38,804 bases of DNA from Chloroflexota bacterium (lineage in GTDB: Bacteria > Chloroflexota > Anaerolineae > Promineifilales > Promineifilaceae). The translations under genes were made by a program, and so were the position numbers. Below, piece after piece: positions 15,247-23,048 of this stretch. A model generated the notes under the pieces. It searched no databases. It saw only the letters and a list, made by a program, of their open reading frames with translations, and was not told where the DNA came from. The stretch spans positions 1 through 38,804 of the forward strand of contig JAJRYT010000133.1 of assembly GCA_024275635.1 (NCBI GenBank), written 5' to 3'. Numbering within the stretch: the stretch's first letter is position 1; the number at the start of each line of letters is the position of its first letter.

Positions 15247-16530
15247 ATGTCTCCTTCCCTCAAGGTGATTTTACTGCCTGAGTGGTTGCGTATTTGGTTG
15301 CGCCACCAACTCATACCGGCGCTGGGCTTACGGGCAGACCAGATTGCTTTGGGGACTTTGCGCGGCATTTACGATACACTTTTGTTGATTTTATTGGTAA
15401 TGGGGTTTCTGGTCGGCGGCCGCTTTTACATGGATAGCCAATACGCCTTACCCCGAACCGTTCAGGCAACAGTTCTTAAATGGGCGCCGATCAGCGATCA
15501 GATCGCCCGCAAGGCTGATATCCCCCGTGAAGTACCGTTGGTCTTGTGGTTTAAAGAGAGTAGCATGCAAGCTATTAATCCGGAGCTTTGTACCGGCATC
15601 ATAGGTGCGTATGATTTGGTGCGCTCCGGCGAACATGCTTGCTTCACCCCCGGCCCTATTTCTGATCTTGACGTGAGTGAACAATTAGCCATCGGCGCAA
15701 TGGAATTCAAAAAGCGCTGTCCTGAAGTCAATTATTTCACCCAAAACCCGGATACTATTAAGCGCTGCTATTTCGCCTACAATGCCGGAACCGGCGCAGC
15801 CAATCGTTTAGACCCAAGTGAGTCGGCTTATGTCATGAATGATTATGATGCAGCGCATACGAATATGGTGTACGCGGATGTAGAACTGGGAACAGTTCAG
15901 GTTACGTCGCTGGGCGCTTGGCCGACACATTTAGCTGTTCAAAGTTTGATTTTATCGCAGTGGGATGCGGCGGAACGGCCGTTTTCCATCACCCTTCTCG
16001 ATATCAGCGCCCGTGTTTATGATTGGGTCAGTAATGGGATCTCGGCCCTGCTTGATAACTCCTCCACTGCCAACACGGCCATGCCTTTCCCCCAACAACG
16101 CAACCTCGGTGACGCCGACTGTTTGGATACGCCTCATTCGTGGGGACGGCCGTCCCTGCGCCCCACACTTAACCCCGTCACCGACTCACCTGTTCTCACC
16201 CAGGACGTTCACGGCTGTAGTTACAGTCTGCCAGGCATAGACATATCCAGCACAAGCAATAAATCGGCCGTTCTCCTGGCCCCCATCTCCGGCGATCTTA
16301 CTACCTACACTGACCGCTGGTACAACAGCACGATACGAATCGAGAACGATGAATGGATCGTCTGGCTTCTGCATCCCCGTTCCTACCTGGTTAAAGAGGG
16401 CCAGGTCAAACGCGGTCAGGCTGTGGGCAAGATGGGCGCCATCGGCTATGCCACCGGGCCACATGTACACTTTTCGATTTACGACAAAAGCAACGAAACC
16501 TTCATCGATCCTGGCAAATTCTTACCATAA
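15247..16530 (+). CDS. Membrane-anchored peptidoglycan protein: SLT-like plus degenerate M23 domain
   Basis: The 427-residue protein has one membrane helix (~41-58) and an outer part with two wall-related domains. Residues ~85-200 resemble lytic transglycosylases: VPLVLWFKESSMQAINP with the putative catalytic Glu104, and CYFAYNAGTG (AYNAG at 177-181). Residues ~315-427 resemble M23 (LysM/lysostaphin-type) endopeptidases: GIDIS with Asp332, WLLHPRSYLVKEGQVKRGQ, and GPHVHFSIYD with His406/His408. The first zinc-binding His of M23 (two residues before GID) is Leu328 here, so the M23 domain may be inactive and serve as a regulator, as in EnvC-type proteins. It has a strong promoter and no leader. 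It is followed by a LysM protein gene, which fits wall remodelling. Confidence 0.78.
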   Translation: MSPSLKVILLPEWLRIWLRHQLIPALGLRADQIALGTLRGIYDTLLLILLVMGFLVGGRFYMDSQYALPRTVQATVLKWAPISDQIARKADIPREVPLVLWFKESSMQAINPELCTGIIGAYDLVRSGEHACFTPGPISDLDVSEQLAIGAMEFKKRCPEVNYFTQNPDTIKRCYFAYNAGTGAANRLDPSESAYVMNDYDAAHTNMVYADVELGTVQVTSLGAWPTHLAVQSLILSQWDAAERPFSITLLDISARVYDWVSNGISALLDNSSTANTAMPFPQQRNLGDADCLDTPHSWGRPSLRPTLNPVTDSPVLTQDVHGCSYSLPGIDISSTSNKSAVLLAPISGDLTTYTDRWYNSTIRIENDEWIVWLLHPRSYLVKEGQVKRGQAVGKMGAIGYATGPHVHFSIYDKSNETFIDPGKFLP

Positions 16531-16613
16531 CTGTTGAGTGAGAAGAATCAACAGATGCTAAACAGGCGCAGCATAAATTGCTTGCTTGTTCATTATAACA
16601 AGGAGTGACTTCC

Positions 16614-17153
16614 ATGAACTTAGCCGAATTACTCAAATTCCTCCCTCTAGCAATTGGAGCGTTTTTAGCGTACCATCTCATTTTCAAGCAGGGATTACCC
16701 TCAAAAAATTTAGGCGCAATTTTGACCTATTTTTTAGGCGCTATCATTATCTTTATCGCCGTTAGCTGGCTCATCACCACCTTTTTAGCTGGCTGGGCCA
16801 CAGATTTGTTGGAGGCAGGCACAACATCAGATGAATGGACGCAATTCATGAATGCCAGCGAAAACGTTGTGCAAGATGCCTTTAGCAATGAGCCGCTGCC
16901 GTCGCCACAGCCCACGATCATCCAGGTTCAACCTGTTGTGGTAACAGCTACCCCAATTCCGGGTGGAGTCGGCAACGCCCCAGGCGTGCCGGCCGTCGTT
17001 GGCCCCCGCACACATACGGTCGTAACCGGCGATACTTTGTATGGAATTTCGCAAAAATACGGGACAACAGTCAATGATATCATGATCGCCAACGGGCTGA
17101 CTAGCTATACCATCCAGCCAGGACAGGTTCTGCAAATACCACCGTCCCCGTAA
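16614..17153 (+). CDS. Two-helix membrane protein with C-terminal LysM domain
   Basis: The 179-residue protein has two membrane helices (~8-24 and ~38-60), a short acidic and then Pro/Val-rich linker, and one LysM domain at ~133-176 (HTVVTGDTLYGISQKYGTTV, then IMIANGL, then IQPGQVLQIP). LysM binds the glycan strands of peptidoglycan, so the protein probably tethers the membrane to the wall. ATG at 16614 is used because AAGGAG stands eight bases before it; a GTG three codons upstream overlaps that site. It follows the SLT/M23 gene by 83 bases and may share its transcript. Confidence 0.82.
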   Translation: MNLAELLKFLPLAIGAFLAYHLIFKQGLPSKNLGAILTYFLGAIIIFIAVSWLITTFLAGWATDLLEAGTTSDEWTQFMNASENVVQDAFSNEPLPSPQPTIIQVQPVVVTATPIPGGVGNAPGVPAVVGPRTHTVVTGDTLYGISQKYGTTVNDIMIANGLTSYTIQPGQVLQIPPSP

Positions 17154-17277
17154 GTTGCCGCGCTAGTCGCCCGGATAATACATAGCGCGGTAAACCGCCA
17201 GTGAGAAGTGTCTAAAGTGCGAATCGCCACTCATCATTATTTGCGCAGCTGATGCCAATGTTTGAGGGTAATTCTAT

Positions 17278-18024
17278 ATGAGCAAACACAACCAAACAGG
17301 ACAGGTCGGCGCTGGTTTTCTAGGATGGGTCACGACCCAATGGAAACGCCTGCCGGAAGGGTTCCGCTGGAATATTGAGGATACGTTTTTACCGGAGGAT
17401 ATTGCCGAACGTCTTCTACCCAGGGAAGAGCCACAATTAGTCATCCGGCTGGCCGGATACCGCGATATTATTGGACATATCGTTTTTAGTTTTTTTGGAT
17501 GGATTTTGGGGATTGTAGTGGTGGCGGCGGTGGGTACGGCCGTTTACTCTTTACGCAATGGCTCTACCATCACGCAAGCTCTCACCTATGCCCTCGTCCC
17601 GTTTGTTATCTTTATTATCCTGGTTTTCACCGCGCTTAAGGAACGCATTGAATACAATCAATGGCGGTTATTAAAAACGAATGCCCGTTTCATCATCTCC
17701 ATTCCCCAACACGGAACCTTATTTTTGGTAGACAACATTGAGCTAAAAGATTTGCCCAAAGTGCTGGATACCAACTGGTCACCCAATCCTCTCTGGCGAA
17801 CTTTTCAATTTTTTACCGGCGCGCGTGATTTATCCATCAGTTTGGCTGCCTATAAATTTATCGAAGGGACAGCTAGAGTGGGTGACTCCCTTGTCATTCC
17901 TGATGTAATGCCTAAGGATGTTTATGAATTGCGGAAGCTGGTATTCAAGGTTCCCAAACCACCCGCTCCGCAAAAGGTGGTTTTTTCATCACCTCAGAAA
18001 ATTATCATTAGTAATGAGGAATAA
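17278..18024 (+). CDS. Membrane protein with PH-like (YdbS/bPH2-type) domain, function unknown
   Basis: The 248-residue protein has an N-terminal cytoplasmic part (LPEGFRWNIEDTFLPEDIAE) and two membrane helices (~65-92 and ~100-122). The cytoplasmic domain that follows, EYNQWRLLKTNARFIISIP, then LFLVDNIELKDLPKV and FFTGARDLSI, has the strand pattern and wording of bacterial PH-like domains. The similarity is by eye only. Family members are membrane proteins of mostly unknown role. GAGGG lies nine bases before the ATG. A clear terminator follows, so this gene ends the transcription unit that begins with the SLT/M23 gene or is alone. Confidence 0.55.
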   Translation: MSKHNQTGQVGAGFLGWVTTQWKRLPEGFRWNIEDTFLPEDIAERLLPREEPQLVIRLAGYRDIIGHIVFSFFGWILGIVVVAAVGTAVYSLRNGSTITQALTYALVPFVIFIILVFTALKERIEYNQWRLLKTNARFIISIPQHGTLFLVDNIELKDLPKVLDTNWSPNPLWRTFQFFTGARDLSISLAAYKFIEGTARVGDSLVIPDVMPKDVYELRKLVFKVPKPPAPQKVVFSSPQKIIISNEE

Positions 18025-18030
18025 GATAAC

Positions 18031-18063
18031 AAAAAAGCCTGGAAACTGAGCCAGGCTTTTTTT
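18031..18063 (+). terminator. Rho-independent terminator
   Basis: A 7-bp GC-rich stem (AGCCTGG / CCAGGCT) with an eight-base loop is flanked by A6 and T6-7 runs, seven bases after the stop of the PH-like protein gene. The A run also makes it able to work on the minus strand for the toroid gene that ends at 18224. Confidence 0.9.
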
Positions 18064-18223
18064 ATAGGTGGCTATGGGGATAGAAATTTAATTAGTGCGC
18101 AAACGGCAGTCAATGACCACCCCCAAAGGGGGTCGCTTTACTCACTCTTACTCTTGGCAAATCATCAAACTTGATTTTTCGCGCCGCTTACCCTATGGCG
18201 TAGCCATTCCGCTCTACACGGGG

Positions 18224-19183
18224 TTAGTTGCCATTTTTTTCATACAAAGATTTCAACATCTCCATCACGTGAAGTGTAACCCATTTTGATGGTTGACCAA
18301 TTTCTTCAAACTCAATGAATTTCTTCATCCATCCACCACCTTTTGGATGTTTTTCGCAAGGCCAGCGTCCATTGTCATCTTGTTTTTCTAAAATGTTTTG
18401 TAGCGCTGACTGTATTCGTCCTTCATCCGGAGTAATATACGGCGCAATCAACTCTAAAACTTCTAAGATGTCTGAATCGAATCGCAATGGGAATCCAAAC
18501 TCATTCCACCTTGGACTCGGCTTTGTTTTCCCATATCGATAAAATCCCGAATCCAGAAACTGTTCCGTTGCCAAGCGGCGTGATTCGTTGATTTTGGGCG
18601 TTATCCATTCGGTTGGTAAATACTGGTAGGCTCTCAAAACATCTGCTGTCGCCCAGAGACATGAAAATGGATGTAGCTTAGAGACACAGGGCCAAACTCC
18701 GTCTTCACCTTGTATGTGAACCAACCAATTAAGTAATTTTTTCGTTCGCGGATCTTCCTGGAAACCATACCATAGCATCATTTGCAACAAGTCTGCTCCG
18801 TGACAAGGTAGTTTCACAATGCGCCCTTTGAGTTCGACCCCATAAGAACCATCTTTTTGCATGCAACCCCTTATCCGGTATTCCATTGCTCTTTTGGTAT
18901 TATCATCGCCCCGATAGCCCAACCACATCAGAAGCTGCAAGTTCCCTTGTGTTCCATGATGTGGGCGCGTATCTGTTCCCCAATAACCTTCCGGTTTTTG
19001 TCGTCTCAACAGTTTCTTGATTGCAGAAGTTTCGGCAATTGCTTGATTTGCTGATTTTACCGTTTCATCATAATCTGGTTTGTTCAACAGCCAGCGTAGG
19101 GTAAAGTATCTCACTGATGGATTGGTATCTTCTAATAGCCATTCCGTGGGGTCATTTTTTAGTTGTGATTTCCAACTGTTCAT
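18224..19183 (-). CDS. Alpha/alpha-toroid (prenyltransferase/squalene-cyclase-like) protein of unknown function
   Basis: The 319-residue protein is built of repeated helical units with QxxDGxW-type motifs: RQKPEGYWG, MQKDGSYG, HIQGEDGVWP and EKQDDNGRWP. These are the hallmark of terpene cyclase/prenyltransferase toroids. It starts MNSWKSQLKNDPTEWLLED and has NPSVRYFTLRWLL, which is common in uncharacterised toroid proteins. The DxDD or DCTAE motifs of true squalene cyclases are not seen, so catalysis is doubtful. ATG at 19183 is chosen because GAGGT stands upstream; the frame continues further but into insertion-sequence-like DNA. It has no copy of ACGGCCGT and sits beside an insertion sequence, so it may have been acquired. 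Confidence 0.72.
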   Translation of the reverse strand: MNSWKSQLKNDPTEWLLEDTNPSVRYFTLRWLLNKPDYDETVKSANQAIAETSAIKKLLRRQKPEGYWGTDTRPHHGTQGNLQLLMWLGYRGDDNTKRAMEYRIRGCMQKDGSYGVELKGRIVKLPCHGADLLQMMLWYGFQEDPRTKKLLNWLVHIQGEDGVWPCVSKLHPFSCLWATADVLRAYQYLPTEWITPKINESRRLATEQFLDSGFYRYGKTKPSPRWNEFGFPLRFDSDILEVLELIAPYITPDEGRIQSALQNILEKQDDNGRWPCEKHPKGGGWMKKFIEFEEIGQPSKWVTLHVMEMLKSLYEKNGN

Positions 19184-19288
19184 TTGTTTGTACCTCTTTA
19201 CTGGCAACGCCAGCGTCAGCCGCCTGTTAGCTAAGATAGGAGTGATGGGGTAAAACCAAAGGTGACACATCGGTTAGCTTTTACCCCA

Positions 19289-20659
19289 TCAACAATCGAC
19301 CTGGATAACAAAGACCTTCAGCTGCCAGCGTGCGGAGTTTTTGTTGACGGAATTAATTCCAGCGCCAAGCTTCCCTCGTAGGCCAATACCTTGCCGCCAA
19401 GGATGGTCAGGGGCAGGTCGATAAGGTTGGTCTCTTTTTGTAACTGGCTCAGATGGTTGAGCCTGTGCTGAATCTGGAGCAATCGTCACTGAATCAAAGG
19501 TGATTCGTGTCAAATGAGGCCGTTGCTTTTTTGCCTGTTCATGAAATTCTTGGCGCCGTTGTTGCCAGTAAAAGGCAACAATTTGTGACCATCCTTGAGA
19601 CCATCGACCATTGCAGACCAAATTGCGCAATGTCAACATAGGATCCACATGATGTTCTGCCCAACGCATGCCCGATTGTTTCATGCGACTCTGAACGACT
19701 AATTTATGGCTGCTCTCGACAGAACCAGACCCAATGGGAAACCCATGTGCCTGAAAATGGGGATAATCAATCATCTTTTCTCGTTTTTGCAGGTAGCGGC
19801 GTGCATCATCAATGATGGCGAGTTTGTCATCTGAATCCACTTTCGTTTGCAAGTGACAGATGTCGGCTATCGTTTGTCGCGGTGGTTTATGTTTGAGTTG
19901 ATGGGTTATGTGTGCAAACCAGGCGCTAAACTCGGGAGAATCTTCACCTAATGCCGCTTTGCCAGCCGCCGCTATATACTCTGTGGCGTGGCGGAAGTCG
20001 ATAATGCGTACTGCTTTCGGGAAATGATAATCGGCAAAACTTTCAATCCACTGAGACCCAGCATTGACGGTTGCCACTTCTCTGGCATTTTCCAATCCTC
20101 GGCGATGTAATTCGGCTAAAGCATATCGCTCAAACTCTCGTATCTTATAGCTTCGGGAAAAGTAGCTGAGATTCTTTGTCTTGACGACAACTTCCCCAGC
20201 TTTTTCTTGCCACGTAGATTCGATTTCACCAATAACCATTGTCTTGACTTCTCGCCGCTCTCCCGTTGTTAGATGGATAAATGCGCCATCTTCACTAACC
20301 AGTAGTCGTTCGGGCGTGGTTGTTGGCTGTGGACGTTCCCTTTCGATTCGTTCTGCTTCGGCGCGTTCTATCGCTTCTGCCATTTCGCCATACCGATGGG
20401 TTACCCCGCGTAAGGTGGATTCCGTCACTTCTGTTCGTTGGCTCCGTTGCACTTCGTCGGTGGCTTGTGCAAAGGGCATTTTGCTTCCCTGTCGTGTCAT
20501 TGCCTCTTGCATTTGTGGTGTGTATTGTCCTGGCAACAATTGTAATTCTTCATCTAGGGGGAAAAAAGCGCGTCCGACACGATTTACAATACCCTTTGCT
20601 TTGTTCCAACTTGACCACTTGTTCATATGTTGTGACCAGTTCTCGGCTTTGTTGTCCAT
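19289..20659 (-). CDS. ISKra4-family transposase, main (C-terminal) frame
   Basis: This frame holds the catalytic part of the transposase: LVSEDGAFIHLTTGERREVK, then VATVNAGSQWIESFADYHFP, RIIDFRHATEYI, and the highly typical HGFPIGSGSVESSHKLVVQSRMKQSGMRW. Meaningful similarity starts only at about 20565 with FFPLDEELQLLPGQY. The codons before that are an out-of-frame extension of the zinc-ribbon region. The N-terminal part is in the overlapping frame 20550-20795. The frames meet at a TTTTTTCCCCC run on the coding strand near 20554-20564, where a -1 shift joins CKSCRTRFFP to LDEELQ. Some ISKra4 subgroups are, from memory, expressed by frameshifting, so this may be programmed. The protein would cut and join the element's ends. 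Confidence 0.85.
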   Translation of the reverse strand: MDNKAENWSQHMNKWSSWNKAKGIVNRVGRAFFPLDEELQLLPGQYTPQMQEAMTRQGSKMPFAQATDEVQRSQRTEVTESTLRGVTHRYGEMAEAIERAEAERIERERPQPTTTPERLLVSEDGAFIHLTTGERREVKTMVIGEIESTWQEKAGEVVVKTKNLSYFSRSYKIREFERYALAELHRRGLENAREVATVNAGSQWIESFADYHFPKAVRIIDFRHATEYIAAAGKAALGEDSPEFSAWFAHITHQLKHKPPRQTIADICHLQTKVDSDDKLAIIDDARRYLQKREKMIDYPHFQAHGFPIGSGSVESSHKLVVQSRMKQSGMRWAEHHVDPMLTLRNLVCNGRWSQGWSQIVAFYWQQRRQEFHEQAKKQRPHLTRITFDSVTIAPDSAQAQPSEPVTKRDQPYRPAPDHPWRQGIGLRGKLGAGINSVNKNSARWQLKVFVIQVDC

Positions 20660-20795
20660 TACTGGCTAACGTTTTGCCACAGACTGGACATTTGGGTCGT
20701 TTCTCTGGTGGCAATTGCTTGAAATCGCGCATCTCGCTTTCCATTGCCAAGTCTTGGACCATACACAATCGTATTTTGGCCAGTTCCTCATCCAC
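20550..20795 (-). CDS. ISKra4-family transposase, N-terminal zinc-ribbon frame
   Basis: The frame encodes DEELAKIRLCMVQDLAMESE, then RPKCPVCGKTLASNGQQSRE and GYCKSCRTRFFP, a Cys4 zinc ribbon as at the start of ISKra4 transposases. The only start in the stretch shown is a GTG at 20795. In the same frame the codons before it (EVSQWRKRHPRATFTEIGNG) also match the family, back to a TGA near 20885. A short ATG frame (MKKQDK) ends at that TGA. So either a non-standard start is used or the N-terminus carries a nonsense change. The frame continues into the main transposase only by a -1 shift. Confidence 0.65.
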   Translation of the reverse strand: MDEELAKIRLCMVQDLAMESEMRDFKQLPPEKRPKCPVCGKTLASNGQQSRELVTTYEQVVKLEQSKGYCKSCRTRFFPPR

Positions 20796-20884
20796 GCCGT
20801 TTCCGATTTCAGTAAAGGTTGCCCTTGGATGTCTTTTGCGCCACTGACTGACTTCATCACTCGCTTCACGAAATGAATCTGTTC

Positions 20885-21202
20885 ATTTGTCTTGTTTTTT
20901 CATTTCTTCTGCCCTCCGTTTTTTGATTCTCTATTCTCCCATCAACAAAAGTTCCGCGCACCTCGTGGTCGCTATTGCCAATCAGGCGCCCACACCGACC
21001 AGACGGACGCTTATCTATTGGCAATTTTGTCAATTTGTCAATTTACCAAATCGCCCTACATATCAATTTACCCCTGGCAGGACAGCAGCTATTAAGGAAA
21101 AATGAATCATGCCCACGCTTCAATTTGGGACGCGACCGGGCAGTTTTGCACTTCCCGCCAAAAAGTTAGAAAAGGTGGGGAAACCATCAACGATCTGGCA
21201 GG
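20885..21202. other. Intergenic stretch right of the insertion sequence
   Basis: I see no gene in these ~320 bases. It holds the putative right end of the insertion sequence (near 20946) and an AT-rich direct repeat (TTTGTCAATTTGTCAATTT near 21025-21046). It also holds the 3' flank of the leftward acetyltransferase gene. Confidence 0.4.
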
Positions 21203-22048
21203 TCACCGGCTCCGATGTTCCCTTAACCAGGTAACGGCGAAGTCAACGGCCGTTCTCTGCCGAAACAACCTGCATTTCGCCGAACCAACCCGACCAATCG
21301 TTACAGCGCCCGTCTCGTCAAACAGTGCGCCAATCTGCGGAAAAATGCCATCGTTGAACGCAATGTCATCGTATGTCGCCCAGGCGCGACGGCCGTTTCG
21401 CATCATAGCTGAACCTTGTTTCTCCGGTTTGGCTCTACCCGCGCGATATTCAGCCAGGTGAAACGACGTATTGCTGTCGTAACCCACGCCCAACAGCAAA
21501 ACAGCGCCATCCAAACCATAAATCCGCGCTAACGGGGAGCCTTCGCCCAATGAATTATCCAGTTCATGATCGACTGTGATCACTTGGGCCTGTTTCCCCC
21601 AGGCGGCAAAAGAGACGTTAGGATGGCTGCTGCGGCGCGCCTCAGGCCAGGTGCGAAACAGTTCGGCAATGCGCCCTATGCCGCGCGTCGGCGTCAACAA
21701 TGGATCATACGCCGGCATCGTGTCCCGTATCAACTGATGCCAATCTTGGGGAACAGGCGGATTTTGCCACGCGGCCGGATCGGAATAATCGCCAGTATGA
21801 GCCGGCATCACGAGCGTCCCGGTTCGCGTCAAAACATCTTGCAGCGCCTGAATGACAGCCACCGAGCCGCCATTCACCCAGCCTAATGCTTTCAAGGAAG
21901 AATGAACCAGAAGGGTCATGCCCGACCGCACGCCAAGCTGGCGCAAATCAGCAGCCAAGCTGGCGCGGGTTCGCGGGGTCTTCACATGTTTAATGGTATC
22001 TAATTCGCTCATTTTGTAAAACAGAAACTGGATCGTGGAGATTGACAT
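21203..22048 (-). CDS. AAC(3)-family (aminoglycoside 3-N-acetyltransferase-like) acyltransferase
   Basis: The 281-residue protein belongs to the AAC(3)/FrbF/YokD family of acetyl-CoA-dependent N-acetyltransferases. Typical stretches are MTLLVHSSLKALGWVNGG, TGTLVMPAHTGDYSDPAAW, SSHPNVSFAAWGKQA, DNSLGEGSPLARIYGLDG and LLLGVGYDSNTSFHLAEYRA. The catalytic His-containing and acetyl-CoA-binding parts are present. Chromosomal members often do not confer aminoglycoside resistance and may act on other amines. The start at 22048 has GAGGG six bases upstream; ATG at 22012 (MSELDTIKH) is the alternative. It lies 127 bases downstream of the enoyl-CoA hydratase gene on the same strand and may be co-transcribed with it. 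Two ACGGCCGT copies inside suggest long residence in this genome. Confidence 0.88.
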   Translation of the reverse strand: MSISTIQFLFYKMSELDTIKHVKTPRTRASLAADLRQLGVRSGMTLLVHSSLKALGWVNGGSVAVIQALQDVLTRTGTLVMPAHTGDYSDPAAWQNPPVPQDWHQLIRDTMPAYDPLLTPTRGIGRIAELFRTWPEARRSSHPNVSFAAWGKQAQVITVDHELDNSLGEGSPLARIYGLDGAVLLLGVGYDSNTSFHLAEYRAGRAKPEKQGSAMMRNGRRAWATYDDIAFNDGIFPQIGALFDETGAVTIGRVGSAKCRLFRQRTAVDFAVTWLREHRSR

Positions 22049-22175
22049 TCACCGCCCTCAGCCTCCAGTCTCAGTAGATCGAGATTTTCGCCGCGAATTA
22101 CACAAAAATCAAGTTCTTAATTAGTGAAATTTGCGCAATTCGTGGCAGATTTTGGATATACGGAGTCTCCAATCT

Positions 22176-22958
22176 CTAACTCCCCAGCCTCCAACTCGGA
22201 TCCCGCTTTGCCAGAAATGAACTCATTCCTTCACGACCATCATTACTGGCGCGGCGCTGGGCGATCAAATTGGCGGTAAAATCACGCATCTCTTTTTTGG
22301 GCTGATAAGCGACGGTGCGAATCAATTCTTTAGCCGCCGCTTGCGCGCCCGGCGCGGCCAGGCGTAGTTGTTCAATTCGTTCAGCTATTTTGGCATCGAG
22401 TTCTTCTTCGGCAACGATATGCTGCACCAACCCAATTTGTTGCGCTCTATGCGCGTCGAATCGTTCACCGGTGAGGAACAGTTCACGGCCGTTTCCCACT
22501 CCAATCTTAGCTAAAACAAACGGAGAAATGACAGCCGGTACAATCCCCAGCCGGGTCTCGCTGAAAGCAAATTTGGCTCGCTCTACAGCGACCACAATGT
22601 CGCAGGCGCTCACCAATCCTACGCCACCGCCAATCGCCGCCCCGTTCACACGGCCAATGACTGGCTTGGGGCAGACATCAATCGCCTGCATCAGGTCAAA
22701 AATCACCCGCCCATCAGCTACGTTTTCCGCAAAGGTATAATTGGCAGCGGCGCGCATCATATTCAAATCAGCGCCGGCACAGAAGGAACGGCCGTTCCCC
22801 GTCAACACGGCCACCCGCACATCATCACGAGACGCAAGCGAGCGAAAAACGGCCGTCAACGCCCTAATCAGTTCCAAATTCATCGCATTATGACTCTCCG
22901 GCCGATTTAAGGCTATCGTCAATACATCGCCAGCCTGCTGCACTTCAACCACACGCAT
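22176..22958 (-). CDS. Enoyl-CoA hydratase/isomerase (crotonase) family
   Basis: The 260-residue crotonase-fold enzyme hydrates or isomerises enoyl-CoA thioesters in fatty-acid or branched amino-acid breakdown in the cytoplasm. The first oxyanion-hole segment reads GRSFCAGADLNMM. The second reads NGAAIGGGVGLVSACDIVVA. FSETRLGIVPAVISPFV follows, with Glu in the usual catalytic place (SETRLG). The GADLNMM wording is common in methylglutaconyl-CoA hydratases (leucine degradation), which is a hint only. GGAGG stands just before the ATG. No partner genes of leucine or fatty-acid breakdown are near. Confidence 0.9.
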   Translation of the reverse strand: MRVVEVQQAGDVLTIALNRPESHNAMNLELIRALTAVFRSLASRDDVRVAVLTGNGRSFCAGADLNMMRAAANYTFAENVADGRVIFDLMQAIDVCPKPVIGRVNGAAIGGGVGLVSACDIVVAVERAKFAFSETRLGIVPAVISPFVLAKIGVGNGRELFLTGERFDAHRAQQIGLVQHIVAEEELDAKIAERIEQLRLAAPGAQAAAKELIRTVAYQPKKEMRDFTANLIAQRRASNDGREGMSSFLAKRDPSWRLGS

Positions 22959-22984
22959 ACAACCTCCAAAACCTGCTCACTCAC

Positions 22985-23025
22985 AAAAAAACCCTCCCGC
23001 CAGTTACAAAACCAACGAGAGGGTT
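22985..23025 (-). terminator. Rho-independent terminator after ftsH
   Basis: On the minus strand AACCCTC (23019-23025) pairs with GAGGGTT (22990-22996), and a run of six or more U follows. It starts 24 bases after the ftsH stop. The loop is long (22 bases) but partly self-complementary. It separates ftsH from the enoyl-CoA hydratase gene. Confidence 0.65.
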
Positions 23026-23048
23026 CCGATTCTACACACAAACCGCCA

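Larger units (their letters stand above)
19242..20946 (-). mobile_element. ISKra4-like insertion sequence (ends approximate)
   Basis: About 1.7 kb contain a complete transposase reading in two frames. A possible terminal match is GTGATGGGG near 19241 against TTGATGGGA read from the other strand near 20946; it is short and no clear target duplication was found, so both ends are tentative. Next to the left end, GATGGGGTAAAA and TTTTACCCCATC (about 19243-19289) form a hairpin that overlaps the transposase stop. The element has none of the ACGGCCGT copies that fill its surroundings, which supports recent entry. Confidence 0.65.

Noticed and set aside
19190..19235. Integron attC-like wording (TTAGC/GCTAAC and GC-rich hairpin) upstream of the toroid gene
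   Set aside because: The core sites do not fit the GTTRRRY/RYYYAAC pattern in the needed arrangement, and no integrase or further cassette is present.
21203..22048. Acquired aminoglycoside-resistance cassette
   Set aside because: Two native ACGGCCGT copies and no mobile element ends directly around it; chromosomal AAC(3)-like proteins often have other substrates.
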